Shown: positions 1 to 11,674, counted from the stretch's first letter. The stretch is DNA of 64,000 bases from Diogma glabrata (GCA_963693315.1 OY856188.1:102550462-102614461), one strand, 5' to 3'. Translations and numbers: made by a program. The notes: generated from the letters alone by a model not told the origin.

Positions 1-700
1 CATGTAGACGTAAAGCATATTCAAAAATGCCTCACCGATCAAAACATTTCGGTATCCATCGATAGTTTTTCTTCTGAATCTAAATTAATTATTACTGGTA
101 TTCTCCAAGGCTCAGTTTTATTCCCCACTCTATTTTTAATTTATATCAACGGCCTATTGAAAATTATCAGTAACACGACAAATAGTTTTGCGGATGATAC
201 ACAGTACATTGCACAGGTCATTTGTTCCCTTATCTTCAAAGGTAAAATGAATGAAAAAATAAATCTCGCCCGGAGAAACGTTGTTATCAATGTAAACGAG
301 GACCTTGAAGGAGAAAAGGACCGAGGACCGAGAAAAAGTCGCCGATTGGGGTAAAAAAATTTATTCAATTCTAATTCCACCAAAAAAACAGCTATTGATT
401 GTTTTCAGATCATAGACCGTGTTCCCCAATGATACTTCCATTAGTATCTATGACGAACAAATAGCATCCTAAATAGATGGTAAAAATATTTCATTCCGTA
501 TAATTTACTCCACATTTATAAGTCCTACATTCGTCCATGCATGGAATATTGTTGTCAAGTCTTGTGTGGTGCACGTATTTCGATCTAGGCTCTAGGCTAA
601 ATTTAACATCAAATCTTGATTTCCTACAACATTGTCGTACTGTTGCTGATCTCTGATTTAATTTTTGTTTTTTTATCAAATGAACTGTGCATACATGCAA
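1..700 (+). pseudogene. Non-LTR retrotransposon reverse transcriptase relic
   Basis: Degenerate plus-strand coding sequence of a non-LTR (Jockey-like) reverse transcriptase. Around 103-156 the translation reads GILQGSVLFPTLFLIYIN, the usual block before the catalytic site, and FADDTQY near 187-207 is the catalytic box. A second block at about 510-575 (YKSYIRPCMEYCCQVLCGA) matches the C-terminal part of the same enzyme. The two blocks are joined by non-homologous or frameshifted sequence, and stops follow each block, so no functional enzyme is made. The 5-prime end lies outside the window. The family is assigned from these motifs only; Jockey versus a related clade is a guess. Confidence 0.75.
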
Positions 701-1596
701 AAAAAAATTAATTTGGCTTTTATATAGACTCGTAATAGTTTTTTTGTACGAATCATTTTATTTTACCTATTTTTTACAGAAATAAAGGGTATGGAACCAA
801 CCAAAAAAAGGGGTTTTTTTCTATGTGCTGCATGTCTTTTTATGCACGGTTTTTTTTTACACGTCTTTTCCTGGAACGTATCTACCGTGTAAAAACAGAA
901 TTGGGTGTAATTTTATATTAATTGTGTATAAATTATTATAAAATAAAATACATTTTTGATTATTGAAAATGGCGTTTGGTATTTTCACAAACAAAAATTA
1001 TTCATACCTTAAAAAATTTTATAAAACATAAACTTGATTTTTTTAAAAAATTATTATATAATATACCATAATTCTTAATAATAATTTATATGGTATTTTA
1101 ATTTGTATTTAAATTATTTAAAAAGAAAATATGACATTTTATAATACTTTTGTTTATAAAAATAGCCGTTTGAAAGATCTCCAAAATATATTTGTAGAGT
1201 TGTTATGAGGTTTTTTATGACAACGTTCACAGAATCGCAATTAAGATATTCCTCTTAAAAAATTGTCATAACAAAAATAATCATAGCTAAGACCTCTTAA
1301 CTCCGAATCAGCCTGTTAATTTCCCATTTTAAACAAATTCTATCCCAAAATTTGAGTTCGAAGTTGGTTCAAAAATGAAAAATGTTTAATACTGACAAAC
1401 CAATCTGAACCGTATAAACATTGATTTTCTACTAGATCTGAAATTGAAAATAATCTGCGTCTAAATTAGTACAACTTTAGAATTTTCATTTAAGTTTAAT
1501 CTTTGAAAATTTACATTATAGAAAACAACCGATATTGGCACAGGAGGCTCAAGAAACTTTCAAGAAAATTCAACAGTTGGATATAAAAACACAAAC
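701..1596. other. AT-rich non-coding stretch
   Basis: Very AT-rich sequence with homopolymer A/T runs. No motif-bearing ORF, RNA gene or clear repeat structure was recognised. The last 100 bases would be the promoter or 5-prime UTR of the candidate small gene that starts at 1597. Confidence 0.5.
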
Positions 1597-2287
1597 ATGG
1601 AGATAATTGATTTGGCTACAATTAAAATTGAAAAAGAAGAGGTAAATATATTTTCTGTTCTAAATAAAATTTAGATTTGTTGTTTGTTCCATTTTTGTTT
1701 ATGAGAAAAGCTAGTGTGTAAACCTTACAACTATATTCTGTATATATACGAAAGACAATGTTTATGTATGTTGAACTGGTTTAGAATTTTTAATTCACTA
1801 GACTTGAATAAGTCACGACGTATTTCATAAAATTTGTCGAAGAGACACTTGGCCTGTTGGACCTTATATCCAATTATCTTATATAAAATCTTTAGCAAAT
1901 GTAATGCAAGACCGACAACTAAAACAACAAACAAAAAACTACAAGCCCAACAAACTAGAAGCAAACTAATATGAAAAGATGTATCCTGCGTTCTTAAAAA
2001 GTTTCATAAATGTACTTTAAAATTAGTCTGGTTGGTAAAGGATAAATTTACACGAAAACTCAAACTCATTTTTTTACACAGAAAAAATCATGAATTTGTA
2101 GAGCCATTTTAAAATTAAAACTCAATATAAACAAAATTCAACATTGTTCTAAAATTATATTTATGAAGTAATAACTTTTTGTATTCTATTTTAGCCTGAT
2201 GTTATAGAGACGCCATCCACCGCTCTGCCTTCTAATAGTTTGTACGATGAAGCAATCTGTAAAGAAGAACTAATTCTGTTTGACTAG
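1597..2287 (+). CDS. Candidate two-exon small protein, possibly the N-terminus of a zinc-finger gene
   Basis: Exon 1 is 1597-1641, from ATG to a GAG codon followed by the donor GTAAAT. Exon 2 is 2195-2287, preceded by a TTTTAG acceptor and ending in TAG. The junction is phase 0 and the joined product is 45 residues. It is acidic; the first exon ends in IKIEKEE and the second begins PDVIET. Lysine/glutamate-rich stretches of this kind are common just upstream of finger arrays in insect C2H2 proteins, so this may be the start of a degraded zinc-finger gene or a short isoform. No finger motif follows within several kilobases. The splice signals are good but the ORF is short and could be chance. 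Confidence 0.35.
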
Positions 2288-2957
2288 AACTTTTGAGAAA
2301 ATTGCAAGATGAATAATATATATTTCAGTCAAATGGTATACAACTATGATGAAACTATTTTTTAGGTTAAAAGGTTTAAATGAATTATATAGTACATTTT
2401 TAAAAATTAAAATAAATATTTAATTAAATGGAAATAATTTTAATTGTTTTTATTAATTATCGTTAATAATTCGATGGATAACTGTTATTTTGAAAAATAA
2501 AACAAATTGGAGCGGAACTTCCTTTGTTGTAATTTAGACGCATTTGAACATCCGGAAACGCTGAACCGCAAAAACGGTGCACCTAAACAAAAACTGCGAA
2601 AAAAATCGTTAATAAAAAACACTGAAGCTCGAAAACTGATTATCTATTCGCCAGAAAAGTTTATAATCGATAATATTAATTTTGTTTAACACCTTGATGG
2701 ATTTATAGAAGGCCAGAATAAAGTTTGGTTTCCACAATGGCGAGGCGAAAAAATTAACCAAATTAAAAAGAGAAAGATAAAATTCTCCGTTTGTATGATA
2801 GAGATGCACTCTGATTTTATCAGTTAAATTTAGCGTCCAATTTGCAATACTTCAATTCAGCACTCCGAAATTGGACGTCTAGTCCGAAAAAAAGATATGT
2901 TCAATTATGTCTTTTTTCGAATTGTAGGTTCAATTTCGGAATAGCAAATTGTCAAAA
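2288..2957. other. AT-rich non-coding stretch
   Basis: No recognisable gene. A 60-codon open frame at 2507-2689 has no known motif and its composition follows the local AT bias. Short inverted fragments near 2840-2940 (AATTGGACG/TTCGAATTG-like) are the only structure seen. Confidence 0.4.
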
Positions 2958-2964
2958 TCTATAA

Positions 2965-3003
2965 TCTATAATATCTATAATAATAATAATAATAATAATA
3001 AAA
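2965..3003. repeat. Short (TAA)n-type microsatellite
   Basis: A run of TCTATAATA followed by several TAA units just inside the 5-prime end of the Helitron-like element. Confidence 0.8.
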
Positions 3004-3974
3004 TAAAGTGTTTGTCTGTCTGCGTGCGCTCTCCAGCGAAATCTGTAGCACACAGGAGTCTGAAATTTTGTCAGGAGAAAGCCATTAACAGGTACTAATG
3101 CACCTCGGAGCCGAAATTTTAAAATTTAATTTAGATTTTTTATAATTAATAATTTTAATTTTCCTAATGGTTAAATGTATGCCTAAATGTATATTATATT
3201 TTATACTTGAGTTTTATTCAACTTTTGCTCAGGTATCTTTGATCGATTTTTTTTTCCGCAAAACAGAATTACCATTCAAATGGAAAATTAAAGTATAATG
3301 TGACAAACAAATTCATTTAGATGAAAATTATATACATTTATATATTTATTATATACATACATGATACAATTGTATGTATCCAACACATTACGTTGCAACA
3401 AGTATTTCTAATTTACAATAAACACGTTCTTGGTTTGGTGTATATACATATGTAATACATATTTTATTTGGTTCAAATAGATGTGATACATGTTCAAAAT
3501 ATAGAAAATTGGAAAATTGAAAAATTCTTTTCCTCTTTTTAGAAACATTGATGCAGCAAGTTTTTGCAATGGAACCTTTGTATTGAAGAAAAGGATTATG
3601 AACAATAATATCAAAGCTACAGGTTGAAAGTGTTTTACTTATTAAGAAAAATATGCGTCCCCATTAATTTCAAAAACAAACAAACAATGTAGGTTATTTG
3701 AAGAAATCGGTAAAATATATGCAAATATGTCAACAAATGAAGTGATTTGACTGGTTTTAGATTAGTATATAAGTCTGGATTTATAAATGATATTATTCTT
3801 ATTATTATTTTTATATTATACTACAAATTAGTCTTATTATTATGTTTGTCCAAATATTTTTTTAAAACTCTGGCAGAAATGTCAAAATAAGACGATAGCC
3901 ATAAATCGACAAGACCGGTTTTTCGATCAAAATCGTGTTTCGTATCAAACATCTGCGCTATGCATATTTAAGCC

Positions 3975-4066
3975 GTGTTCGATTTGACTGAAACAACTGA
4001 AGCAACTGAAAAATTAAATGCAATTGTTGTTGTTTTTTTCAGTTGTTTCAGTCAAATCGAACGCAC
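3975..4066. repeat. Imperfect inverted repeat (hairpin)
   Basis: GTGTTCGATTTGACTGAAAC on the left is matched by its reverse complement, ending in CAAATCGAACGCAC, on the right. The arms are about 28 bases with a loop of about 35 bases. It may be a small foldback insertion within the Helitron-like element. Confidence 0.7.
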
Positions 4067-4671
4067 CTTTAGTCTGCTCTTCAAAGTTTTCTTTCAGTGA
4101 CATGCTCCATTACTAATAAAAGCACACAGAGCAGAGCGCATGTAGAGCATTGGGAATAGTTGATAAAATATATTTGAAAATCTAAATTGACTTTATTTAA
4201 GATCAGCAAATAATCTGGATAGATTGATAAATGAAATTAGTCAACATGAAATGGTACGATAAAACAGTAAATTTTAGTGCGGTGTGCCTATTTTGTATCG
4301 CAAGTATGACGGTTCCAGAGTAAGTCATTGACAACTGTAACACCCAATAAACGAATGTTTTGACGTTCACCTAATTTTTCGCAACACATATTAAGCCGAT
4401 TAACGCGAAAAATTGCAAGTGTTTAATTTAAACTCTCCAAAACTCTTTACCAATCACTTTCAAATGTTGACCTTCCTTTCAATTTTCAAACTATCTGGAT
4501 TGATCAGCTAGAGTGCTAATGATCTCTGTTATTCATATTTCCCAAATAAAAAAATTAAAATAGGCTTCTTTTATTCTCATTACGACTCTTTGAAATTATT
4601 CTTACTAATTCAACAAAATCTACGCACACAAACTTTTTATAGGCGTAGCAACGTACGCCGAGTCCTGCTAG

Positions 4672-5025
4672 TTAAAAATATTATAATACCGCCAAATCTA
4701 AGTTTAATCCAAATCATTATTACTAATTCAAATCAGTTTTACAAACTGTATATAATGAGGTAATTATTAAAATCTATTTTGTGTTTGGTTTAAAGTGCGA
4801 TTAATCATAATTTTCGATTAAACGAATTAATTTTAGGTTATGAGCTTTCGGAATGTCAACATCCAAAGGTAAAAATAAAAAATCGGAATTACAAGATGTT
4901 GCTTTTTCATTCTCTCTTTAGTTGCTTTTTTCTTTCTTTCTCATTTTAATTTGGCTAATTTTTTCGCCTTAAGGATCGCGATTCGCGTACACATATCTTT
5001 TTTAAATGATGTAAAAAATAGACTG
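4672..5025. other. Non-coding stretch
   Basis: AT-rich sequence between the Helitron-like element and the following repeat. Nothing recognisable was seen. Confidence 0.4.
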
Positions 5026-5647
5026 GGGAACATCTATTCTTCTATTCTAATTAACATTCTAAGTCACGATTGTATAGTCATTATTGATTGTTTCCAATCA
5101 ATGTGAAATCAATGGCTGACACTTGGTCAATTTGTAGTTCTATATGTATTAGGGAATTTTAAATTTATTTTGGATTTTTGAGATCAATTAAACTCAAGTA
5201 AGTAAAGAAGTAATTGGAATATTTTCAATTCAAAGGTATGGTTTGAAGTTTCTCAGAAAAAAACTACAATTCACATTTTACGTGTTTCGGATCGGATTCG
5301 AACCTACCCTCGTCAGTGCCCGGCTCGAATGCTTGGGCAGACACGCTATCGATTACGCCGTTGAGGCGATGACAATTTCAAAGTTGAAACTTCTTCATCA
5401 CTTAATTATTTTTTACTTAAGTTGAATTTTTCCACTGTCATTAGACTCCATATTATGGAAATGGTTTTACATTATATGGGATTTTTTTGCATTAAATTTC
5501 TAGACAATACTTTGTGTGAATTCATAGAATGGGGAACATTTCTATTCTAATTAACATCCTAAGTCACGTTTGTACAGTCATTATTGATTGTTTCCAATCA
5601 CATTGATTGGAAACAATCAATAATGACTATACAATCGTGACTTAGAT
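5026..5647. mobile_element. Diverged copy of the tRNA-like inverted-repeat element
   Basis: The segment starting GGGGAACAT and containing TCATTATTGATTGTTTCC occurs at 5025-5110, again in direct orientation at 5530-5600, and inverted at 5600-5647. Between the first two lies a tRNA-like core (5281-5373, minus strand). The same arrangement, with clear sequence similarity, is seen in several better-preserved copies at 46.6-51.1 kb, so this is an older member of that family. It has no coding capacity. Exact ends are uncertain because the right end abuts the foldback element that starts near 5641. Confidence 0.55.
5281..5373 (-). other. tRNA-like core of the repeat (degenerate)
   Basis: On the minus strand the segment carries GGTTCGAATCC, a perfect RNA polymerase III B box (tRNA T loop). 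About 57 bases upstream is GGCGTAATCGATAG, a weak A box. The spacing and long variable region suggest derivation from a class II (Leu/Ser-type) tRNA. It does not fold as a complete tRNA because the acceptor ends do not pair, so I call it tRNA-like, not a tRNA gene. Confidence 0.55.
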
Positions 5648-7123
5648 TTTGCTTGGAAATGATTTTGCTTGGAAATGTTCTATAGAGTTCCAAAATCCAT
5701 AGAGATTGAATTTTCGCACACGCCACTTCTGGTCCACACAAAATAAAGCAATGGAAAAGTCTTATTTTGGTGTTTTGCGGTTTTAGCTGTAAAAACTTTT
5801 CTAATAAAGATATCTACTCGACCAAGGTGGAATTGGAAAGCGGGAAGATTGTCGTCCCGTCAGAGAACACGTCACATGTTGGAAAGAAAATGTTTTCTCT
5901 TTTAAACTTCGATAATATGGTAAACCGATAAAATAATCGACCATTTTGTAGATACTTTTGTGGCAGTATTATTGGTAGTACTTATTAAATTGAAGTAAAG
6001 ATCAGTGATATGAACTGTAAAATTTTTTTTCATACTTGTCAATAAATAGTTCGATTTGGTTTATTTCTAATACTTTAATGGTAGGTGGTTTTTTCTATCG
6101 AGATGATCATATATCACAAATAAAAAACAAATAATTTAATAAATATTGATGCTAACGTTTTGAAATAATTTTGAACAGCAAATTCTTTAGTTCCCTAACT
6201 GTTATATGCTCCATGAGCTTTGTGTTTTAGGGGGGAAGGGGTTCCAAAATTCGTCTAGAGGGGGCCGGGCCCTCTGGGCCCCTACCTAGTTACGCCTATG
6301 TGGACAAAACAAAAGCCTTAATGTTTTAGTGAAGACTAATTATAGCAGTAAAATAAATTTTTTAGTTGTAGAGATCTTCGTGCTTACATTATTAATACTT
6401 ATTTTTAAACAATAAATTTGTCGGTGGATAAGTACTCAGGTCAGTATAAAAATATGCTAAAAAATAAAATTAAAAAACAAACAAATGGCTATGATGTTTG
6501 CTTGTCTTTAAACGCCTGTAAATGTGCGATAAGAAGAAAAAACAAAACTAACCTTGAAGTTTTTTAAAGTTAAGGGTAAGAACTAAGTATCCTGCCAATT
6601 TAAAATTTTTGTTTCTTATCAAACACGTCCAAATTGTAGCCTGAAATATGCAAATATGCTAAATATGCTAAAATTTCAAAATTTCTAGCAAAGATTTCTT
6701 TCATTAAGAGTTGACCAAACGAGTCGATTTTAATTTTTAATTATCTAACAATATGTGCACTTTGGTATTTGAGAATGATTAGACTTTTAAATTCAAAAGT
6801 GCAGATCCTGGTGTCAATTGAAAATCACAAGAAATCAATAAAATACACGTATTTTCAAAACCCTGTTATTTTTCAGGGATATGAATTATGTGAATTTTTG
6901 TTTTAAAAACAATCATCTTTCCGCTTTCTAATTCCACCTTGGTTGAGTAGATATCTTTATTAGAAAAGTTTTTACAGCTAAAATCGCAACACACCAAAAT
7001 AAGAATTTTCCATTGCTTTATTTTGTGTCGACCGGAAGTGGCGTGTGCGAAAATTCAATCCCTATGGATTTTGGTTTTTGAAACCATAAAGAACATTTCC
7101 ATGAAGTTTGAGCAAAATCTAAA
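5641..7123. mobile_element. Foldback-type element with ~200 bp terminal inverted repeats
   Basis: The left arm (5641-5843) and right arm (6921-7123) are inverted copies. Both contain ATTGAATTTTCGCACACGCC-type sequence next to ACTTCTGG or its complement, AAAGATATCTACTC, and CCACCTTGGT. They flank about 1.08 kb of AT-rich DNA without a motif-bearing ORF. The interior includes a short GC-rich patch at 6230-6300 (GGCCGGGCCCTCTGGGCCCC) that looks like the end of another insertion. Arm identity is high but not perfect. No target duplication was found with confidence. Confidence 0.7.
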
Positions 7124-7163
7124 ATATGCTGGCTTTGTCAATTTGATAATTTCATATGGAATG

Positions 7164-7197
7164 ACTCACCTGCAATAAATTTGAACCATTTTCTGTG
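7164..7197 (+). repeat. Left terminal inverted repeat of the 7.2-16.2 kb transposon
   Basis: Begins ACTCACCTGCAATAAATTTG and ends TTTTCTGTG. It matches the reverse complement of 16169-16200. Confidence 0.65.
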
Positions 7198-7378
7198 TAT
7201 TTCTGATTGAGAAACAGGTTTTTATTCAGAATAAGAATTGGATATCCCAATGATCGAAGAGTTTGTTATAATTTCAACATCAGCATCACTAACATTAGAA
7301 AAAAACATTAAAAAAATATTTTTTCTATAAACATTATAATTTAATCAATATTATAAATAAATACATTAAAAAATTAAT

Positions 7379-8420
7379 TTATATATTTCTTTTTGCCTTT
7401 AAATTGAAATATTTATGATTATCAGAAAAAGAAAACATTTTGGCAATTATTTTATCGGGTATTATCCGGTAAAAACAGTGGAATTTTTGAGTTCCACTAA
7501 TGGTTTTAATGTCCGAAAACCGCATCGAAAGAAATTGCTCCTGTAGTTCGATATCTCCTGAAGACACATATGAAAACTTCATAACGTGGTTGGTTTTTTT
7601 CGACCAAATTTCCGCCCATTCAAATAATTCACTTGCTGTTGATATTTTTTCTCCTCTAAGCGAAGCTCTCCGCGCTTCTCTTTTAAGTGTTCCTCCAATC
7701 CCATCGGATTGACCCTTTCCGTGGGCCGGTAGCAAAGAAATGCCATTCTGCAGGTATTTTAAAATCATCAATATGTTTGCAGAGATTTATGAAATTCTTC
7801 TTACTTTTATATTGAGCTGCTGAACCATCAGTAAAATATAAAATTTTTTTGATACTTGGATATATTTCTTGCTGTTTTTCAATGAATTCAATACACCTTT
7901 CCTGGTAATTATGAACTGCAACTGTGTTATGCATTAAATGATCAGATATAATGACAAAAGATAAGACCTCTAGTTTATCATTACATGATTTGTAGTTAAC
8001 TACGATTGGGTGGATTGTGGCTTGAACTTTATTGAAATAAGCAGCTTGTATCTCATTCTGCGTTATCATTGAGTAGTTTTCTGAAAAATCCATAATAAAT
8101 ACGTATTCGCCGTGATGTAGTTTAAGTTTCGTTTCCTTAAGAAACTTTGATTGCTGCCTTGCGATGAAATCAGGAATTTTTACTTTGTTTACCGATGTCC
8201 TTCCTTCCTTATTTTTTTCCATGCGTTCTAACGAATATCTATCTTGCATAAACCATTTCTCATAATGTATTTCTTCGTAAAATTCAAGAGATTCCAAAAT
8301 TGTTTCTGTGTAAGCTTCCACGATATTTTTACAATCATTACACATATTTGTTGCAAAATCCACTGCATAATTAGAACAAGTCTGTTTCTTAAGCAACAAG
8401 TCTGTTTCATTTTTACTAAA
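7379..8420 (-). pseudogene. C-terminal half of Cc8L18.2-like transposon protein (frameshifted)
   Basis: Two overlapping minus-strand frames make one domain. The upstream frame (8399-7683) carries HHGEYVFIMDFSENY around residue 104, ILYFTDGSAAQYKSKKNF around residue 191 and AEWHFFAT. The second frame (7771-7379) continues with HGKGQSDGIGGTLKR. The acidic residues in MDFSEN, FTDGS and SDGIGG are spaced like the three carboxylates of an RNase H-fold transposase; this is inference. The frame change is explained by one base in the GGG run at 7723-7725 (CCC on the coding strand). Upstream, a 20 bp tandem duplication (8375-8388 and 8395-8408 share AACAAGTCTGTTTC) sits near the insertion junction. 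The product would end at 7379 with a lysine-rich tail. Confidence 0.6.
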
Positions 8421-8431
8421 TTTAAGAGCGG

Positions 8432-10344
8432 CTTACACATTAAACGTACATTTTTAATGCATTACGGAGCTCCATCCAAGAAGTCGGACGGTTGGTTTCT
8501 TTATATGACCAAAACCAATTTAATGCTTTACCTTTCAGTAGGTATTGAATATCATTCATCAAAACATACAACGGAACATTGTATGACGAGGCATTAGTTT
8601 CGACTCGATACAAAAAGCGCTCAATGTTGAGTCCTTCCCTTGACCCATCAAAGAATAAATTCCATTTATGAATTGGAGGAAATGATTTGTGAAAGCCTCC
8701 TTGAAGGTGCGTGTCATGATTCACTCTAAGGTCGCGTTCAGGAGTACGTTGATGAGGACTTGATGCTACTGGCTTTATCTCCCCCGCTAAGATTTCATTA
8801 GATGAAACATCCATGTTTGGTGCTGATGTTGGGTTTGTCGATACTAAAAGGAGACGTGAAAGCACGGTATTTAATTGATCAGAAAAATGAGACTGTTTAT
8901 TTACTTCCGGATTTTGGATAAGTTGGCAACATTCGGAGATGGCCAATTGAAGTGGATCCGATTTGGTGGCATTTGGTATATGAGATGTCATAGGATTCTG
9001 AATGTTTGTTACTACAGTTGGTAAATTTCCTAGTAATGAGGATGGATTCACGTTACTAGAAGCAGGAAGATTGGAGGTAGTCGAACTAGATGCTATAGAG
9101 CTACTTGGAAATTTGTCTGAGGGATTCGAACCTTGAGGAAGTGGTTGTTTGGAAAGAACACTTTCTGGAGCACTAGCAACAGATTTCCCTTCGTTATCAG
9201 ACATATTTTGTTCTTGAAGGTTCATCGTGTTTCCTATTATGTTTTTCGCTGAAGTATTATCGATTTCCTCTAAATCATGGATGGACTTGTCCAAATTCCC
9301 ATCGTCAATATTAGCTTCATTTAGAGTGGTTATTAATTTATCGCATAGTAAAGAAACAGCCGGATATTCATCTGCCACCGCAGGAGAGACCGCAATTCGA
9401 TTCAACCGACCCCGATAATGTAAAGCACGCGTTTGCATCGACTGCAGGATTAATGATTTATGATGTGTATCCGAACGTAATGCAGAGATGAGTGACTCTT
9501 GCATTTCAACGATTTTACCGGCGCAAAGTGCCACTTCCCTTTAAGGATTCTTGCTTGCTGCTAGGTGAGCTATATGTGGAGGTTGATCTGCACCAGAAGC
9601 TTCCTGATCCAAACAAAATTTCAACATTGTTAATTGTACCAAATTTAACCCTTGGATATTCCTAAGAGTGCATTCTACTCTCAATTCATCGGATTCAAGT
9701 AATGTTGGATTCATTTTAACCTAGGTAAATGTGAACAAGTACTACTTTGTGACAAAAAAAAAATTGTAATTCCTAATACTTCCTAGTGCAAACAGAAGAA
9801 AAATTTAACACTATCCAACGCACCATCGAAAGTTAACAAATCTAATAAGTTTCTAAGGAAAAACGTTGTAATACAAATAAATCGAAAAATGTGGAATTTT
9901 ACATATAAATTGAATCAATCATCATCATAATTGAATTCAATAACCTTCAACAACAACCTCAACACTATTAACAACAGTCAACATTAAATAAAATTGTTCA
10001 TTTAACATATAAAAAAAATAATATCTGTATTGTGTTCGTCCTCAAATTTAAACCGAAAAAAAAATATAATATCTGTGTTGTGTTCGTCCTCGAGTTAATA
10101 AAAAGGTTGTGGGTAAGTTAAGTCTAAATATTGTATTATAAAAATTTTTTTTTTCTTTTGGAATTATATTTAATTAAATAACAAATGTTGTTTTCTCTTG
10201 TAATTATATTTTATATTGAGCTTATTGTAAGTATGCGCGAATAAACTCCCACTAGTAAGAGAGCTAGCGATTTGTTGGATGATGAAGAAACGTTAACAGA
10301 ATTTAAGCTTCTTCCTATTTATTTATTTATTTTTTTGTTTTAAG
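8432..10344 (-). mobile_element. Truncated gypsy-type retroelement carrying only a gag region
   Basis: This block interrupts the transposon gene: protein similarity to the same family stops near 10345 and resumes near 8420. Inside is a minus-strand gag (9714-8440) followed immediately by transposon sequence, so pol and any 3-prime LTR are missing. The region 9715-10344 would be its 5-prime untranslated or LTR part; it holds a short tandem repeat with ATATCTGTNTTGTGTTCGTC at about 10021 and 10070. CCGCTTAAA and CCGCTCTTAAA (minus strand) at the two junctions could be an imperfect target duplication. Confidence 0.5.
8440..9714 (-). pseudogene. Truncated Gag of a Ty3/gypsy-like element
   Basis: Minus-strand frame from ATG at 9714, broken by one in-frame TAA (9543-9541), then open to 8440. 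After a serine- and proline-rich middle it carries a capsid-type segment (WNLFFDGSREGLNIERFLYR, then KGKALNWFWSYKE) that is clearly related to the capsid part of the RING-Gag protein at 40424-41563. It ends abruptly at LRNALKMYV, where the related protein continues for about 60 more residues, so the 3-prime end is cut by the junction with transposon DNA. No zinc knuckle, protease or RT remains. The N-terminal part has no RING motif, unlike its relative. Confidence 0.65.
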
Positions 10345-10905
10345 CGGTATTATTAAAGCTCTGAATTATCGGTAAAGCCCGTTGTATCATGCATATACAG
10401 ACATTGTGTGTTCCGGTAGGTCCGGCTAAAATACATTCCTTCGGTCGCAATGTAGTGAACTTTGAGAAGCTGATTTTGACACTGGGTTTTCTTCCAAGAA
10501 CATTTTGTAGATGTCGGCGAGGGTCCATAACACCAACCGCTTTGATTTCCTAATTTTGTTGATCCTTCTTTAATAGTAACAACATCTTTAAGGCCAGGCA
10601 TTGTTCTACTAATTTCCTCTGATAAGAAGTATGTTTGAATTTTCCTATATTTTGTGACAAACTGTGCACTTGTTTACTTTGAGGCCAACTGTAAGGACCT
10701 ACTGTTTTCAACAGATCCATGGCGAATTCTACCAGTCGTCTTGATGCATTAAATTCATCCTGGATACGTTGATTTGACCAAAATTTACGTGGTAGAGTTG
10801 TCAACAAAAACACTTGTTTTGATTTAGTGCTGGCATCTTTAAATTCTTTTTTAAGGTTCATAAGCCATGATGTATATTCACATTCCTCGTTTGGTGATAA
10901 CGCTT
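10345..10905 (-). pseudogene. Middle part of Cc8L18.2-like transposon protein (exon 2, frameshifted)
   Basis: Minus-strand coding sequence in three frames. It starts ALYKALSPNEECEYTSWL at the edge of the LTR element, then MPGLKDVVTIKEGSTKLG after a frameshift near 10630, then SFSKFTTLRPKECILAGPTG after another near 10500. The order and motifs match a single conserved protein family, so these are pieces of one exon continuing 15558-15253 across the LTR-element insertion. The segment ends near 10345 where the truncated gag element begins. Likely DNA-binding or linker region of the transposon protein; function not shown. Confidence 0.6.
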
Positions 10906-11647
10906 TGTAAAGTGCCAATGTCCAATAATGGCCCTTTACAAATAATAACCTTTCAACATTTTTTACTTATATTTTATTAACTTGAATAAGCGAAACAAAT
11001 ATAAACAAAAACAAACCATGAAAAAACTGTATAATATGTTTTTTCCGTATTTTAAAATTAAATGTTTTGTTTTGTTTATATTTGTTTAATTAGAAAGCAA
11101 AATTTTAATTGTTTTTAAAATTTTCTTTCTATTTAAGTAAAAGAAAATTTTAATTTTAGAGTAGTTGAATTTAGACAGTGAAGATAAATTTCTAGAAATA
11201 AGAGTTGAGTAAAATTAAAGAAATCGAGTGAGTTGTGCATTAAGATTTAAAAACTAGTCGAGAATTAAAACAGTAGAGTTATTTTTGTGAATTAAAGCGG
11301 TTAACTAGTTTCTTGAAAATTTAACCAGTTGAATTGACTAATAAATTACATCTAAGAAGTCAATCATTAAAATAAAATACTAGAGTTAGTGAAGTTAGTC
11401 TAAAAGGGGTAAAGTTATAAAAACAAATAAAGTGGATTTAATATCACGGTTCGAGATTTATCTAAAATTACAAAGAAAATAATTTATAAGTATAATTAAC
11501 TTTAAGTGAATATTTATTAATAAAAAATAACCATACAGTTGAAAAAAAAAATACAATATAATTTAAATAAATCATTACATATTTGTGTGTTTTTATTTAT
11601 TAAGACGAAATTTCTTTTGATTATGTTGACCTTACCATCCTGGCCAC
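10906..11647 (+). repeat. 5-prime LTR
   Basis: Begins TGTAAAGTGCC and ends CCTGGCCAC. Near-identical to 14510-15252. It contains AT-rich sequence and an AATAAATCA-type signal near the end. Confidence 0.9.
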
Positions 11648-11656
11648 AACATAATC

Positions 11657-11674
11657 TGGCGCAGTTGATTGTCC
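11657..11674 (+). promoter_or_regulatory. Primer-binding site of the LTR element
   Basis: TGGCGCAGTTGATTGTCC begins nine bases after the LTR. TGGCGCAGT is the start of the tRNA-Ser-type primer site used by several insect gypsy elements; the remainder does not match as well. Confidence 0.6.

Larger units (their letters stand above)
2958..4671 (+). mobile_element. Non-autonomous Helitron-like element
   Basis: The 3-prime end shows the Helitron signature: a hairpin GGCGTA/TACGCC (4642-4647 and 4654-4659), then eight bases, then CTAG at 4668-4671 followed by T. The 5-prime end is placed at TC in AAAATCTATAATC (2958), followed by a TAA-rich run and a TGTTTGTCTGTCTG segment, which resembles many insect Helitron starts. 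Insertion between A and T without target duplication fits the rolling-circle mechanism. There is no Rep/helicase ORF inside, so the element would depend on a relative. The exact 5-prime base is uncertain because the TCTATAAT motif is repeated. Confidence 0.6.

Noticed and set aside
2507..2689. 60-codon basic ORF
   Set aside because: No known motif, no splice or promoter context; composition follows local AT bias.
4250..4327. 26-codon ORF with VCLFC
   Set aside because: Too short, lies inside the Helitron-like element, no second Cys pair or splice partner.
5243..5425. 60-codon ORF over the tRNA-like core
   Set aside because: Shadow of the minus-strand tRNA-like sequence.
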